This document shows, in pieces, positions 44,114 to 57,470 of a stretch of 64,000 nt of DNA. The DNA lies in assembly GCA_933207985.1 (NCBI GenBank), contig OW240916.1, positions 133,042,834 through 133,106,833 of the forward strand. The letters are read 5' to 3'. Both the position numbers and the translations under genes were made by a program. The notes under the pieces are model-generated. The model was not told where the DNA came from, searched no databases, and was given only the letters and a program-made list of their open reading frames with translations. The stretch is from Pelobates cultripes (Eukaryota > Chordata > Amphibia > Anura > Pelobatidae). Within the stretch, counting starts at the first letter, position 1. Every line of letters starts with the position of its first letter.

Positions 44114-47100
44114 CAATCTGATCATTTACACTCTGATTACAGTAATTAACTGGCTGTGCTATATAATGATACTGAGTATCTATACCCTGATAGAGCACTC
44201 TACTTATATAGCAATCTGATCATTTACACTCTGATTACAGTAATTAACTCTCTGTGCTATATAATGATACTGAGTATCTATACCCTGATAGAGCACTCTA
44301 CTTATATAGCAATCTGATAATTTACACTCTGATTACAGTAATTAACTCGCTGTGCTATATAATGATACTGAGTATCTATACCCTGATAGAGCACTCTACT
44401 TATATAGCAATCTGATCATTTACACTCTGATTACAGTAATTAACTCGCTGTGCTATATAATGATACTGAGTATCTATACCCTGATAGAGCACTCTACTTA
44501 TATAGCAATCTGATCATTTACACTCTGATTACAGTAATTAACTGGCTGTGCTATATAATGATACTGAGTATCTATACCCTGATAGAGCACTCTACTTATA
44601 TAGCAATCTGACCATTTACACTCTGATTGCAGTAATTAACTCGCTGTGCCATATAAGGATACTGAGTATCTATACCCTGATAGAGCACTCTACTTATATA
44701 GCAATCTGATCATTTACACTCTGATTACAGTAATTAACTGGCTGTGCTATATAATGACACTGAGTATCTATACCCTGATAGAGCACTCTACTTATATAGC
44801 AATCTGATCATTTACACTCTGATTACAGTAATTAACTCGCTGTGCCATATAATGATACTGAGTATCTATACCCTGATAGAGCACTCTACTTATATAGCAA
44901 TCTGACCATTTACACTCTGATTACAGTAATTAACTCGCTGTGCTATATAATGATACTGAGTATCTATACCCTGATAGAGCACTCTACTTATATAGCAATC
45001 TGACCATTTACACTCTGATTACAGTAATTAACTCTCTGTGCTATATAATGATACTGAGTATCTATACCCTGATAGAGCACGCTACTTATATAGCAATCTG
45101 ATCATTTACACTCTCTGATTACAGTAATTAACAAGCTGTGCTATATAATGATACTGAGTATCTATACCTGATAGAGCACTTTCTACTTATATAGCAATGC
45201 GAGTCATTTACACTCTGATTACAGTAGTACTCTCTGTGCCATATATAATGATACTGAGTGTCTATACCCTGATAGAGCACTCTACTTATATGTAATCTGA
45301 TCATTTACACTCTGATTACGGTAATTAACTTCCGTATTGCTATATATTGATACTGAGTAGCTATACCCTGATAGAACTCTACTTATATGGCAATCTGACC
45401 ATTTTACACTCTGATTGCAGTAATTAACTCTCTGTGTATATAATGACACTGAGTATCTATACCCTGATAGAGCACTCTATTTATATAGCAATCTGATCAT
45501 TTACACTCTGATTACAGTAATTAACTCTCTGTGCCATATAATGATACTGAGTATCTATACCCTGATAGAGCACTCTACTTATATAGCAATCTGATCATTT
45601 ACACTCTGATTACAGTAATTAACTCGCTGTGCCATATAATGATACTGAGTATCTATACCCTGATAGAGCACTCTACTTATATAGCAATCTGACCATTTAC
45701 ACTCTGATTACAGTAATTAACTGGCTGTGCTATATAATGACACTGAGTATCTATACCCTGATAGAGCACTCTACTTATATAGCAATCTGATCATTTACAC
45801 TCTGATTACAGTAATTAACTCGCTGTGCTATATAATGACACTGAGTATCTATACCCTGATAGAGCACTCTACTTATATAGCAATCTGATCATTTACACTC
45901 TGATTACAGTAATTAACTCTCTGTGCTATATAATGATACTGAGTATCTATACCCTGATAGAGCACGCTACTTATATAGCAATCTGATCATTTACACTCTG
46001 ATTACAGTAATTAACTCGCTGTGCTATATAATGATACTGAGTATCTATACCCTGATAGAGCACTCTACTTATATAGCAATCTGATCATTTACACTCTGAT
46101 TACAGTAATTAACTGGCTGTGCTATATAATGATACAGAGTATCTATACCCTGATCGAGCACTCTACTTATATAGCAATCTGATCATTTACACTCTGATTA
46201 CAGTAATTAACTGGCTGTGCTATATAATGATACTGAGTATCTATACCCTGATAGAGCACTCTACTTATATAGCAATCTGACCATTTACACTCTGATTACA
46301 GTAATTAACTCTCTGTGCTATATAATGATACTGAGTATCTATACCCTGATAGAGCACTCTACTTATATAGCAATCTGATCATTTACACTCTGATTACAGT
46401 AATTAACTCGCTGTGCTATATAATGATACTGAGTATCTATACCCTGATAGAGCACTCTACTTATATAGCAATCTAATCATTTACACTCTGATTACAGTAA
46501 TTAACTCGCTGTGCTATATAATGATACTGAGTATCTATACCCTGATAGAGCACTCTACTTATATAGCAATCTGATCATTTACACTCTGATTACAGTAATT
46601 AACTCGCTGTGCTATATAATGATACTGAGTATCTATACCCTGATAGAGCACTCTACTTATATAGCAATCTGATCATTTACACTCTGATTACAGTAATTAA
46701 CTCGCTGTGCTATATAATGATACTGAGTATCTATACCCTGATAGAGCACTCTACTTATATAGCAATCTGACCATTTACACTCTGATTACAGTAATTAACT
46801 CGCTGTGCTATATAATGACACTGAGTATCTATACCCTGATAGAGCACTCTACTTATATAGCAATCTGACCATTTACACTCTGATTACAGTAATTAACTCG
46901 CTGTGCTATATAATGACACTGAGTATCTATACCCTGATAGAGCACTCTACTTATATAGCAATCTGATCATTTACACTCTGATTACAGTAATTAACTCGCT
47001 GTGCTATATAATGATACTGAGTATCTATACCCTGATAGAGCACTCTACTTATATAGCAATCTGATCATTTACACTCTGATTACAGTAATTAACTCGCTGT

Positions 47101-48393
47101 GCTATATAATGATACTGAGTATCTATACCCTGATAGAGCACTCTACTTATATAGCAATCTGATCATTTACACTCTGATTACAGTAATTAACTGGCTGTGC
47201 TATATAATGACACTGAGTATCTATACCCTGATAGAGCACTCTACTTATATAGCAATCTGATCATTTACACTCTGATTACAGTAATTAACTGGCTGTGCTA
47301 TATAATGACACTGAGTATCTATACCCTGATAGAGCACTCTACTTATATAGCAATCTGATCATTTACACTCTGATTACAGTAATTAACTGGCTGTGCTATA
47401 TAATGATACTGAGTATCTATACCCTGATAGAGCACTCTACTTATATAGCAATCTGATCATTTACACTCTGATTACAGTAATTAACTCGCTGTGCTATATA
47501 ATGATACTGAGTATCTATACCCTGATAGAGCACTCTACTTATATAGCAATCTGATCATTTACACTCTGATTACAGTAATTAACTGGCTGTGCTATATAAT
47601 GACACTGAGTATCTATACCCTGATAGAGCACTCTACTTATATAGCAATCTGATCATTTACACTCTGATTACAGTAATTAACTGGCTGTGCTATATAATGA
47701 TACTGAGTATCTATACCCTGATAGAGCACTCTACTTATATAGCAATCTGACCATTTACACTCTGATTACAGTAATTAACTCGCTGTGCTATATAATGATA
47801 CTGAGTATCTATACCCTGATAGAGCACTCTACTTATATAGCAATCTGATCATTTACACTCTGATTACAGTAATTAACTCGCTGTGCTATATAATGATACT
47901 GAGTATCTATACCCTGATAGAGCACTCTACTTATATAGCAATCTGATCATTTACACTCTGATTACAGTAATTAACTCGCTGTGCTATATAATGATACTGA
48001 GTATCTATACCCTGATAGAGCACTCTACTTATATAGCAATCTGATCATTTACACTCTGATTACAGTAATTAACTCGCTGTGCTATATAATGATACTGAGT
48101 ATCTATACCCTGATAGAGCACTCTACTTATATAGCAATCTGATCATTTACACTCTGATTACAGTAATTAACTCGCTGTGCTATATAATGATACTGAGTAT
48201 CTATACCCTGATAGAGCACTCTACTTATATAGCAATCTGACCATTTACACTCTGATTACAGTAATTAACTCGCTGTGCTATATAATGATACTGAGTATCT
48301 ATACCCTGATAGAGCACTCTACTTATATAGCAATCTGATCATTTACACTCTGATTACAGTAATTAACTCGCTGTGCTATATAATGATACTGAG
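44114..48393 (+). repeat. 98-bp satellite array, about 44 copies
   Basis: The unit starts CAATCTGATCATTTACACTC and contains CTGATTACAGTAATTAACT and TGATAGAGCACTCTACTTAT; the period is 98 bases (for example 44114 to 44212). Most copies differ at only a few recurrent sites: GATCAT or GACCAT, AACTGG/AACTCG/AACTCT, and GATACT or GACACT. Copies between about 45090 and 45440 carry many substitutions and indels. No frame of interest is coded. Confidence 0.97.
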
Positions 48394-49086
48394 AATAAAG
48401 AGATTATTTACTGTATAGTCACATAAAGAAACACTAGGTATAGTGTACATTCTACAGTACGCTGACTGTACATGCGTTCCTTTTGTTGCCATAGCAATCC
48501 CCAAAACAAGGTTTAAGGTTTTTAAAGATTAACTACATTGTATTTGGGAAGGTGTTACAGGGCTCAGCACGATGCTTCTATATTTTGCATTTTATCAACG
48601 TCACACCTAACTAAACATGTTATCTCAGCTCATTGAGTAATAGCGGAAGTAAATAACCACACGTTTACACGTCTTATCAGAACGCAGAGTCTTTGTCCAG
48701 CACTGTGTATGAAGCATTAAAGGAGACACAGGGCTCCAAGTTTAAGTAGATTGTATTAGTCAAGCATTGCGTGTTTCTTATTCTCGATAACAATTCCCAT
48801 TCTTCCTAAAATAGACTAGTACATGAAAGGACCAGACCCATTGTCTATGGATTAATGAAGTAATACCTTTCTTAATTATCCCTCCACTAACCCCACCCAA
48901 ACAAAATACTTCATTCCATTTAAAGGTATGAGAAAGTATTTTGTGTTGTCATTCATTACAAGTAAAGTAGAAATTCCAATGTTATATGTTACAATCAGCT
49001 ATAGAAATTGTAGCTGAACATTGTATCCATTTCTAGAGATTTTATCTATTAAACAAACAAACTGTATTGAGAAAGAGCAATGGTAC
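48394..49086. other. Non-coding stretch right of the satellite
   Basis: Single-copy-looking DNA with no supported feature. Confidence 0.5.
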
Positions 49087-49556
49087 AAGGATGCTGTTGG
49101 GGCCAATTCATACAACATACAACATCCAGCGCACTCCCCCTTTCACTAAACAGCAATTTCAAATCTCACAGATTCTAATAGTTTTATTTAATAACACCTC
49201 CCCTAGATAAGAATAATGGGGGTTTAGTTACAGTATATGATCATTCATTGCATTTACCTGTCCCACTGTCTCGCACTGCAGAGAGTCCCAGGAGTAAGTA
49301 GATTATCGTAGCAACCTAATGTCTCATAAGAGCAGGCATTAGGCTGCTAGAGTAGGATCTACCAAGAATGGGGTACATTGACGTTGTGGCAGGCTTATGC
49401 AATGTATATAATGTAACTTAACTCCCATTACTTTTTGCCTAGGTGAGGTGTTTTTAAATAAAACTATTACATTCTGTGAACTTTGAAATTGCTGTATAGT
49501 GAATGAGTGAGTGCGCTGGATTTTGGATGTTGTATGAATTTGTCCCAGCAGCACCC
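49087..49556. repeat. Large fold-back element
   Basis: Bases about 49087-49240 (TACAACATCCAGCGCACTC and onward) are mirrored by about 49425-49556 (GAGTGCGCTGGATTTTGGATG) with moderate divergence, around a loop of about 180 bases that itself holds a GCCTAATG-type inverted pair. MITE-like; family unknown. Confidence 0.65.
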
Positions 49557-50729
49557 CATAATGTCTGCATGTTCAGGTGAGTGTAGCCTCTTGGTTTCAT
49601 GTTCACCGAACCTGTCAGTCCTATGTAATTATCTAAAAGATGCTGATGATCTGTTTGACTGGGTTATAGTTAAAGCCTCCAGCTAATTCAGTACACTTAG
49701 GATCTGTAGTTACTGATATTAACAACACTACTACTATGCTACCATTTTGGATGCTACCAGAATTAAGTTAAAACACAGAGATTCAATTAGTATATTTTTG
49801 CATGTAAATTAAGCAAATCAAATAGCTCTTTCTTTAACAGTTTGGAACTGTTTAAAATACGGTATTGGTCATAATGTCCATAAAGGGATTGAACTTTGGA
49901 GCTCCTGACAGTTGACTTACTTTATTTTATTTTATTTAACTAAATTAAATGTACAATTCTAAAAACATTTATCTAGTTAATAAGTGTAGAATAAGAAGTG
50001 CATCACTTTCTGGATTAAAACCAACCCATTTATTGAAAGAATGTTATTTGTGTAATTTGTGTATTTTTTGTTTTTTAAAATTTATTCAGATTTATTTTTT
50101 TCATTTCTACATTTAGGCATAAAAGGTATTTTGGGATGATAAACCATTAAGCTTAAAGACTTGTTCGATTTCTGTGACAAGTTCTCATCGTCATTGGTCA
50201 ATGCTATATTTACACACAATTACTCATATTATAGCCATGCATTGGCTGTATATACATTAATGGAGGAAATTAAGTTTCAAAATAGAAAAATTCCTCTTGT
50301 TTCTTTATTTTTCATTGTTTCATGTTTATATGATAATTATAGTAACAATTATGTGCTTACAGTTGAAATTATTAGGATAATTAGATAAAATCTATTATTG
50401 ACTATAGTAGAAGTATTTATTGTTCAATATCACATGTATTTTTATTATATTTATATTTTTCTGGCTTTTATTTTTCTTTGAACATTTACAATGTCATGAG
50501 TATCCTGTAAAACGCTTCTAAACATCATATTATAAACATAGCCAGAGCCAGGAGACATTTGATCTCTCTAGTTTAGTATATATTTTGTGTTGTTTTTCTC
50601 CTGATTGTATAGTCACACAGGTTATCTATTTTCATGTTTTGTATATAACTACATCAGGAAGGAGAAGGTTACCTGTATTAAATAGTTAGCTGAAAAGAGA
50701 CTTACGTCGATCATGTTCAACCTTCCTCA
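49557..50729. other. AT-rich stretch, nothing recognised
   Basis: The 75-codon frame at 50161-50388 has no domain and an AT-rich composition; I treat it as chance. Confidence 0.5.
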
Positions 50730-51660
50730 CATATGTTTTTGCTGTTGATCAAAAAGAAGGCAAAAAGCCCAGTCTGAAGCGCTTCCAATTTTGCAACAAA
50801 CTAGGAAATAATTCCTTCTTGACCCCAAAATAGCAGTCAGATGTCTCCTTGGATCAAGCAGCTATTACCCCACTAATTAGAAATGATATCTCTGTATGTT
50901 ATGTTTTTGCAAGTATTTATCCAATTGCAGTTTAAACATCTGTATGGACTTTGACAAAACCACCTCTTCAGGCAGATCATTTTTACTGTAAAAAAACCTT
51001 TTCTTTGCCTTAGATGAAATCTCCTTTCTTCCAGCCTAAATGTGTGACCTCGTGTCCTATGTATAGCCCTGTTTATGAATAGATTTCCAGATAATGGTCT
51101 GTAGTGGCCCCGAATATATTTGTATAATGTTATCATATCCCCTCTGAGGTGCTGTTTTTCCAACTGAAGAGATTTACATTTTTTAACCTTTCTTCGTAAC
51201 TAAAATGCTCCATTCCTTTTATCAATTTTGTAGCTCGTCTCTGCACTTTTTCTAGTGACATGATATCCTTCTTTAGAACAGGCGCCCAAAATTGCACAGC
51301 ATATTCAAGGTGTGGTCTTACCAGAGATTTATAAAGAGGCAAAATTATATCCTCATCCCAAGAATTTATGCCCCTATTTATACATTACAAAACTTTACTG
51401 GCATTAGCCACTGCTGGTTGATATTGCACATTGTTGCCTAGTTTGTTTTCTATAATAATTCCCAATCCTTCTCGTGTGTTGTTATCCCTAATTCCCTACC
51501 ATTTAGTGTGTAAGTTACTTGTGCATTCTTAACCCCGAAGTGCATAACTTTGCATTTCTCTAGATTAAATTTAATCTGCCATTTTAGTGCCCAGTCCCCC
51601 AATCTATCCAAATCCCTCTGCAGCAAAGCAATATCCTTCTCATATTTCATTACTGATACC
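50730..51660 (-). pseudogene. CR1/Rex1-like LINE, 3' part
   Basis: On the minus strand three shifted frames follow each other: IALLQRDLDRLGDWALKWQ with FNLEKCKVMHFG, then [16 protein letters not shown] with [15 protein letters not shown], then [13 protein letters not shown] with FRLEERRFHLRQRKGFFTVK. These are the thumb and C-terminal parts of a LINE reverse transcriptase, followed by its 3' untranslated region down to about 50730. Truncated before the catalytic core. Confidence 0.85.
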
Positions 51661-52855
51661 AATGTTCAATCATATCATTAAATTGTATGTATTGTTTGTA
51701 AATGTATCACTCTTGTTGTATTCTTCTTGTTCTTCCATATGTTTTTATAACCCTCACCATCTGTACGTAGATCAATTGTTATGTTAAAAAAAAGCACTAC
51801 GCCCTTACACTTGTTTTGATGGGTGCATTGGAATATCGAAAAATTGTTAGAGCAACTATTTGAAAAAAAAATAATTACACCACAGATAGTATTCAAATTT
51901 ATCATATTATCTTTGGATTTTATTTTGTAAATAACATCAATTTCCTAACTGTTAATTAGGCAACAGATAATGAATAATGTGTGACCAGTACCAAGCTCAT
52001 GCTATTAACCTTTATTATTGAGAGATTATTTTCTTTTTTAAATAAGCATCTATTGATACATAGTGCACTGTGGGAGTTGTATGTATCCTTATTATATGAG
52101 TGAGACAATAATGTCAAGTAAAGATATTATAATTAGAACTCATATATTTTGAGCATTCCAAAGAAATTGCTCATATTCTGTGAGTTATATTCATTAAACA
52201 TGTGATAATCGGTCATTTTGATCCAACAAATTGCACTATTTGTCCCAGTTTTTCTGTTGTTTTTTTTCCAGCTGCAGTTTATTGATTAACAAGATTATAA
52301 GATTTCCATTTTATTTTCCCTTAATTTGTATTTCTTTACTTATTCGGAGATATCTATAAAGGCGAACACTGACACGTGGAACTTAATGACTAGTTTATTA
52401 CTGTGATTTTTACTCTTTGTACACTTTTTCCTAGCTCTCTTGGGCTCAAGCAAACCAGGCAAAAACGCATCATGATTCAGTATTTGTTTCTACTTTTTTA
52501 TCATTGATAATTTTCGTGTTTAGTAAACTACTACTGGACAATGTGGATTTATATAATAAGCTCGAAGTGTGCGTGACTCTATATTTACTGTGCTCCCTAA
52601 ATCATATATGATGCACGCGATCATATGCATTTATATTTATTTCCAAACACCAATGAACATAAAAGGAAGTTAATGTGCACACACTTTTATGGAGGCGCTG
52701 GGAAATTCATTTTGGTATGAGATGTATAGAGAAGCATTTCATCACTTTGGATAGTACTCAGAACAAATCTGGTCAGGACACCCCTGTACATCGTGTAAAG
52801 TTCTGAGATTCCGAGGTAATTTATTGTGCAATCATTGTTTTATTCCTCTTAATTA
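51661..52855. other. AT-rich stretch, nothing recognised
   Basis: No reading frame, RNA gene or clear repeat boundary that I can support. Confidence 0.5.
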
Positions 52856-53272
52856 CAGTTGTGCTTAAAAGTCTGCATTCCCTGGCAGAAATTGTGAAAT
52901 TTTGGCACTGATTTAGAAAATATGGCTGATCATGCAAAAAAATTTATTTTATTGAAAGATAGTGATCATATGAAGCCATTTATAAACACATGCTCCCTTT
53001 TAAATCATAATGATAACAGAAATCACCCAAAAGGCCCTGATCAAAAGTTTATATACCCTTGAATGTTTGGCCTTGTTACAGACACACAAGGTGACACACA
53101 GTTTAAAATGGCAATTAAAGATTAATTTCCCACACCTGTGGCTTTCTAAATTGCAATTAGTGTCTGTGTATAAATAGTCAATGTGTTTGTTAGCTCTCTC
53201 GTGGATGCACTGAGCAGGCTAGATGCTGAGCCATGGGGAGCAGAAAAGAACTATCAAAAGACCATGCTGCTG
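52856..53272 (+). mobile_element. Tc1/mariner 5' fragment
   Basis: Left end CAGTTGTGCTTAAAAGTCTG preceded by TA, then the usual Tc1 5' untranslated region with an inner repeat copy (GATCAAAAGTTTATATACCC, about 53039). It stops at about 53272, where other repeats begin, so the transposase gene is lost. Confidence 0.8.
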
Positions 53273-53336
53273 CAGAAGATGGCTGCCTGACCCCCAGCAA
53301 CAGCCTCCAGTGACAGGTAGGCTGGGGGGGTGTTCA

Positions 53337-53662
53337 CACACTCTACACACACACACTGCCCCCCCATACACACATACTGCCCCCCCATACTGCCTCCCCA
53401 TACACACATACTGCACCCCATACTGGCCCCCATACACACATACTGCCCCCTATACACACATACTGCCCCCCAATACACACATACTATCCCCCCATACACA
53501 CATACTGCCCACCCATACATTCTGCCCCCCATACACGCACACAGCCCCCATACACACACCTGCCCCATACACACTGCCCCCTTTTGCCCCCCCATACTGC
53601 CCCATACACACATACTGCCCCATACACGCCTGCTCCCCTTACACACATACTGCCCCCACATC
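53337..53662. repeat. CATACACACATACTGCCCCC minisatellite
   Basis: About 18-24 base units of CCCCCATACACACATACTG. All frames over it are artefacts. Confidence 0.9.
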
Positions 53663-53759
53663 CGGGCACTGTGACACCATAACCACTACGCGGTTGGTAG
53701 TAATCTGGATTATTTTTAAAGTCTACAAGTGCCCTCCCAAGATCAGGCTCTGGATCATG

Positions 53760-54325
53760 CTGCTCAGCAGTCTGTGTGTGTATGGACTCCAGCGGTCTGT
53801 GTGTGTGTGTGTGGACTCAGCTTGTCTGTGTTGATGATGATGATGATGATGATGATATTGTGTATGGACTCAACGGTCTGTGTGTACATATGTGTGTATG
53901 GACTCAACTTGTCTGTGTGTAGTGTGTGTGTGATATTATGGACTCAGCAGTCTGTGTGTATGTGTGTGTGTATGGACTCAGTCTGTGTGTGTGTTTGTGT
54001 ATGGACTCAACAGAGTGTGTGTATGGACTCAGCAGTCTGTGTGTGTGTGTATGGACTGAGCAGAGTCTCTGTGTGTGTATGGACTCAGCAGTCTGTGTGT
54101 GTGTGTATGGACTCAGCAGTGTGTGTGTGTGTGTGTGTGTGTATGGACTCAGCAATGTGTGTGTGTGTGTGTGTGTGTATGGACTCAGCAGTCTGTGTGT
54201 GTGTATGGACTCAGCAGTCTGTGTGTATGGACTCAGCAGTCTGTGTGTGTGTATGGACTCAGCAGTCTGTGTGTGTGTGTGTGTATGGACTCAGCAGTGT
54301 GTGTGTGTGTGTATGGACTCCGCAG
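53760..54325 (+). repeat. GTGTGTGTATGGACTCAGCAGTCT minisatellite
   Basis: About 20 units made of a variable GT run and ATGGACTCAGCAGTCT. A GATGATGAT run lies at 53834-53855. The valine/cysteine frames are artefacts. Confidence 0.9.
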
Positions 54326-54414
54326 TCTATCAATAATTAAAATTCCTGTGAGTTGTTGTGTAGGAAGGGCCCCAGTGCATTGCTTTGCCCAGGGGCCCTT
54401 AACTCTGTTAAAAT

Positions 54415-54629
54415 GGTACTGCTTGTGTGTGTCAGTGAGCTTCTATTTAGTGAGCATGTGTGTGTCAGTGAGCTTGTCTTTAGTGAGCTTGTGTGTGTGT
54501 CCCTGAACTTCTTTGTAGTGAGCCTTCTGTTTATACAAGTGAGTGTCTGTAGTAAGCTTGTGTGTGAGTCAGAGAGTTTTGTCTGTCAGTAAGCCTATTT
54601 GCGCATGTCAGTGAGCTTGTGTGCTTACT

Positions 54630-54668
<39 letters not shown>

Positions 54669-54672
54669 TTGA
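54415..54672 (+). repeat. GT-rich tract and (TA)n(T)n run
   Basis: Degenerate TGTGTCAGTGAGCTT units to about 54625, then a TA run and T run (54634-54670). Confidence 0.8.
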
Positions 54673-54867
54673 CTTGTAGGAATGGCATACGTTTTTTTTC
54701 CAGGGCTGCTTTGGATTCCCAGGGATTCCCAGTTTGGCTCTGCCAGCGAGTGCACTTTACCGCTGAATAATCTGTGTGAGCTGCCGCACACTTTAGCCCT
54801 GTTACACGCGTCTGGGAGCTGCTGTTGACAGGTACTAGTAGTCTAGAGATTGGGGTATATGCTCAGC

Positions 54868-55080
54868 TATCTGTATAATACAGATCTGTGTGTATAAAAT
54901 ATCCCGGGATAGTCAGTGCTTCCTGTATAGTGCTGCTCTCTGTCTTGGGATATTATACACAAACAGACCTGTATTATACAGAGAGCAGCACTATACAGGG
55001 AGCACTGAATGTCCCAATTTATTATACATACAAACCTGTATTATACAGAGAGCACTGATTGTCCAGGGATATTATACCCA
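54868..55080. repeat. Inverted and direct repeats with GTATTATACAGAGAG units
   Basis: CCTGTATAGTGCTGCTCTCTG (left) faces CAGAGAGCAGCACTATACAGG (right). A third, direct copy of the unit follows to about 55080. Confidence 0.7.
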
Positions 55081-55163
55081 GACAGTAATTGATAGCTGTG
55101 CTACAAAATGTCCTTGGAATTTATTTTTCAAATGTTGGCAACTATGGCACTGTATCAAGCATA

Positions 55164-55240
55164 ATGTGTTTGTTTTTTTAATAATGCCTGGTGGAAAATA
55201 ATGAATCCTCCACCAGGTATTATTAAAAAAACAAAACACA
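55164..55240. repeat. Short hairpin around TGCCTGGTGGA
   Basis: TTTTTTTAATAATGCCTGGT faces ACCAGGTATTATTAAAAAAA with a loop of about 14 bases. Confidence 0.8.
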
Positions 55241-55800
55241 TGGTGTCGGGGGCGTGGCTTAACATGCAACAGGGGCGGGGTCAAACTGTGGCGAGGGCGG
55301 GGTTAAGTGTGCCCCCCTACTTTTGTCACTGGCCCTCCATGTGCCCCCCCCGAAAAATGAATCCTAGATACCCCACTGGAAAGACACAGAAAAAGGTAAA
55401 AATAGACAAGAGAAGGACGGGGATGGGTGCTGGCCCTAAAAGTGGTCTGGGAAACCTGGGAGTCAAAATAAAAAAAAATCAGAACCAAACAGTACCAACT
55501 ATACAATACCAACAGAAAACAGTATAAAAAATCAAAACGAATAACAATGAGCAGAGGATAGACAAAGCAAAAACATATAGATACTTGCACTATAGCGAGC
55601 ACTGTAACTGTTCATTGCTGGACATAGTTAAGTCAAAGGGTTAAGTCACGGTCAAGGTAGAATAGGTAGATAAGGTGCAGGCATGTATAATGTAATTTTA
55701 CCAGATTTTCAAGGCACCAGTAGTGTGAAAATCCAATAATATGTTTGGCTAGAGGTAATATTATGGTGCATGCCACACTAGAAGCTTATATAAAGGAGCA

Positions 55801-55827
55801 TTTTCATGGGCTAGACCTCTTCATCAG
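55801..55827 (-). other. Hammerhead-like core motif upstream of a Penelope remnant
   Basis: On the minus strand: exact CTGATGA core, a weak stem region, then GAAAA. It lies about 200 bases from the Penelope-like remnant. Helices I and III were not resolved. Confidence 0.3.
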
Positions 55828-56029
55828 CATACTGGGGCAAGCATCCCACCCTCCCAATTATCTGTCATAAGTTAAGTTGCATCAGAACACAGAAGAGACA
55901 TAATTTCTAAGAACGAACAGTGCGGGAGGGACATGTATAGTGACACCATGCAACTATTATCTTTTCTGCAGGTTTTATAATTTATAATTCTGATTATTCC
56001 AGGTATCTGTCATATTGTATAATATGGAA

Positions 56030-57470
56030 TGGAAGAGTGACTTCATAATGGTTACAGCAGATGTTGCCTCTTTATGCACCATTTGTCACGATAAAGGAAT
56101 AGAGGTAGTTCCCTTTTTTATGACCTCTATGAAGACTTTTTAAGAAGTCGAAATAAAGTGCATTTGAGAAAGTATTAGATCAACTTTACAAAATTATGTT
56201 TGTAGGTTAAATTATTATTTCTATATCGAAATGTGTGGCACTGTTATGAGTGCAAGGTTTGCACCCTGCTAAGTCAGTTTATTTATGTAATACTGGGATG
56301 CACTATTTGTGTATGGAGGAGATTTCTGAGGGTCAAAATGAATGCTTTGTTGTAGGTATCTATAGGATATTTGTTTGATATGGAGTGGAACCAAAAGCAA
56401 TCTACATAGCTTTGTCTCACATTTAAATGACAACACATGGGTGTAAAAAAACTCTCATATAACACCAATAACGGTGAGGTGGAATTTCTGAACCTATGAA
56501 TTTTTGTAGAGAATAACCATATCCAAACAAATACATTTTAAAAAATTTTTATTTAGGTGTGAACAGCTTTATTGAACCTGGAGAAGCCCTTCCTTCAGGT
56601 GATTGTCTAGAAGAGGTCAATGCTGGGACTGGTGTCACGTAAGCAACTATATCTGCCCCAGGATGCAGTTCTCAGTAGGGAAATCTCCATGAAGTAAGGC
56701 TGAAACAGGTATTGTATTCACAAAACCGAAAAGCTGTCATTTTGCCCCATGGTTGAACAATGTTCCAAAATGTCAAATGTTCAGATTGAAGAGGAGTTGC
56801 ACCAACTTAGAATCCTTTAAGACTCTGAGTAAAAATATCCTAAAGGATTTTGGAAAATTATTTTTAGAAATTGAAAATTTAGATTCCAATACCAAATATT
56901 CAGTTACTCCTCTTACTGACACAATAAAGGGAGGTCACAAGAGAAAAATTAGAACTATAATAAATAAATATTGTCCCATTTTACTTCAGCATCCACGGCT
57001 ACAGGACATTATTTAACATTTAAACCTTTATTGTACACTACACATAGGGGTAAGAATTTCAATAAATAAATGGGTAAAATGCACATAGAAAAGAACAATT
57101 TTTTTTAAAAACATGTAGGGTTTTATGTATGTGAACAATGTGCAGCATGTAATAAAAGATGTTCTCAAAAAAAGGAAAATACAATATTTCAATAGTGAGA
57201 ATAAAATATACAAAATAAAAGTCTTAATTACTTGTCGCACTAACAACGATATTTACAAGTGCAGTTGTCTCAATTACATTGGAAGAACCACAAAACTAAG
57301 AGCTAAAGAACATATTTACAATATTAAAAGAAAATATGAAAAGCATTATGTTTCTATTCATTTTAACCAGATACATGGAGGAGATCTCACAAGTTCATTT
57401 ATAGGAATACAAAAAAGGAGACGTTTTATCATTTTAGTAGGTAATTGGGAAAAATAGAAATATAATGGAT
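56030..57470 (+). pseudogene. Degraded Penelope-like element (RT and GIY-YIG endonuclease)
   Basis: Traces of reverse transcriptase start near 56040 (MVTADVASL). The C terminus is clearer in the frame 57125-57454: YKCSCLNYIGRTTKLRAKEHIYNIKR, with the Y-I-G and R-X(n)-E pattern of the GIY-YIG nuclease that Penelope-like elements carry after their reverse transcriptase. Numerous stops and shifts make it inactive. Residues are quoted in short pieces only. Confidence 0.75.

Noticed and set aside
53223..54506. Several frames of 100-200 codons (TAPPYTHTAP and SVCVCVWTQQ types)
   Set aside because: They follow two minisatellites and carry no domain or splice context.
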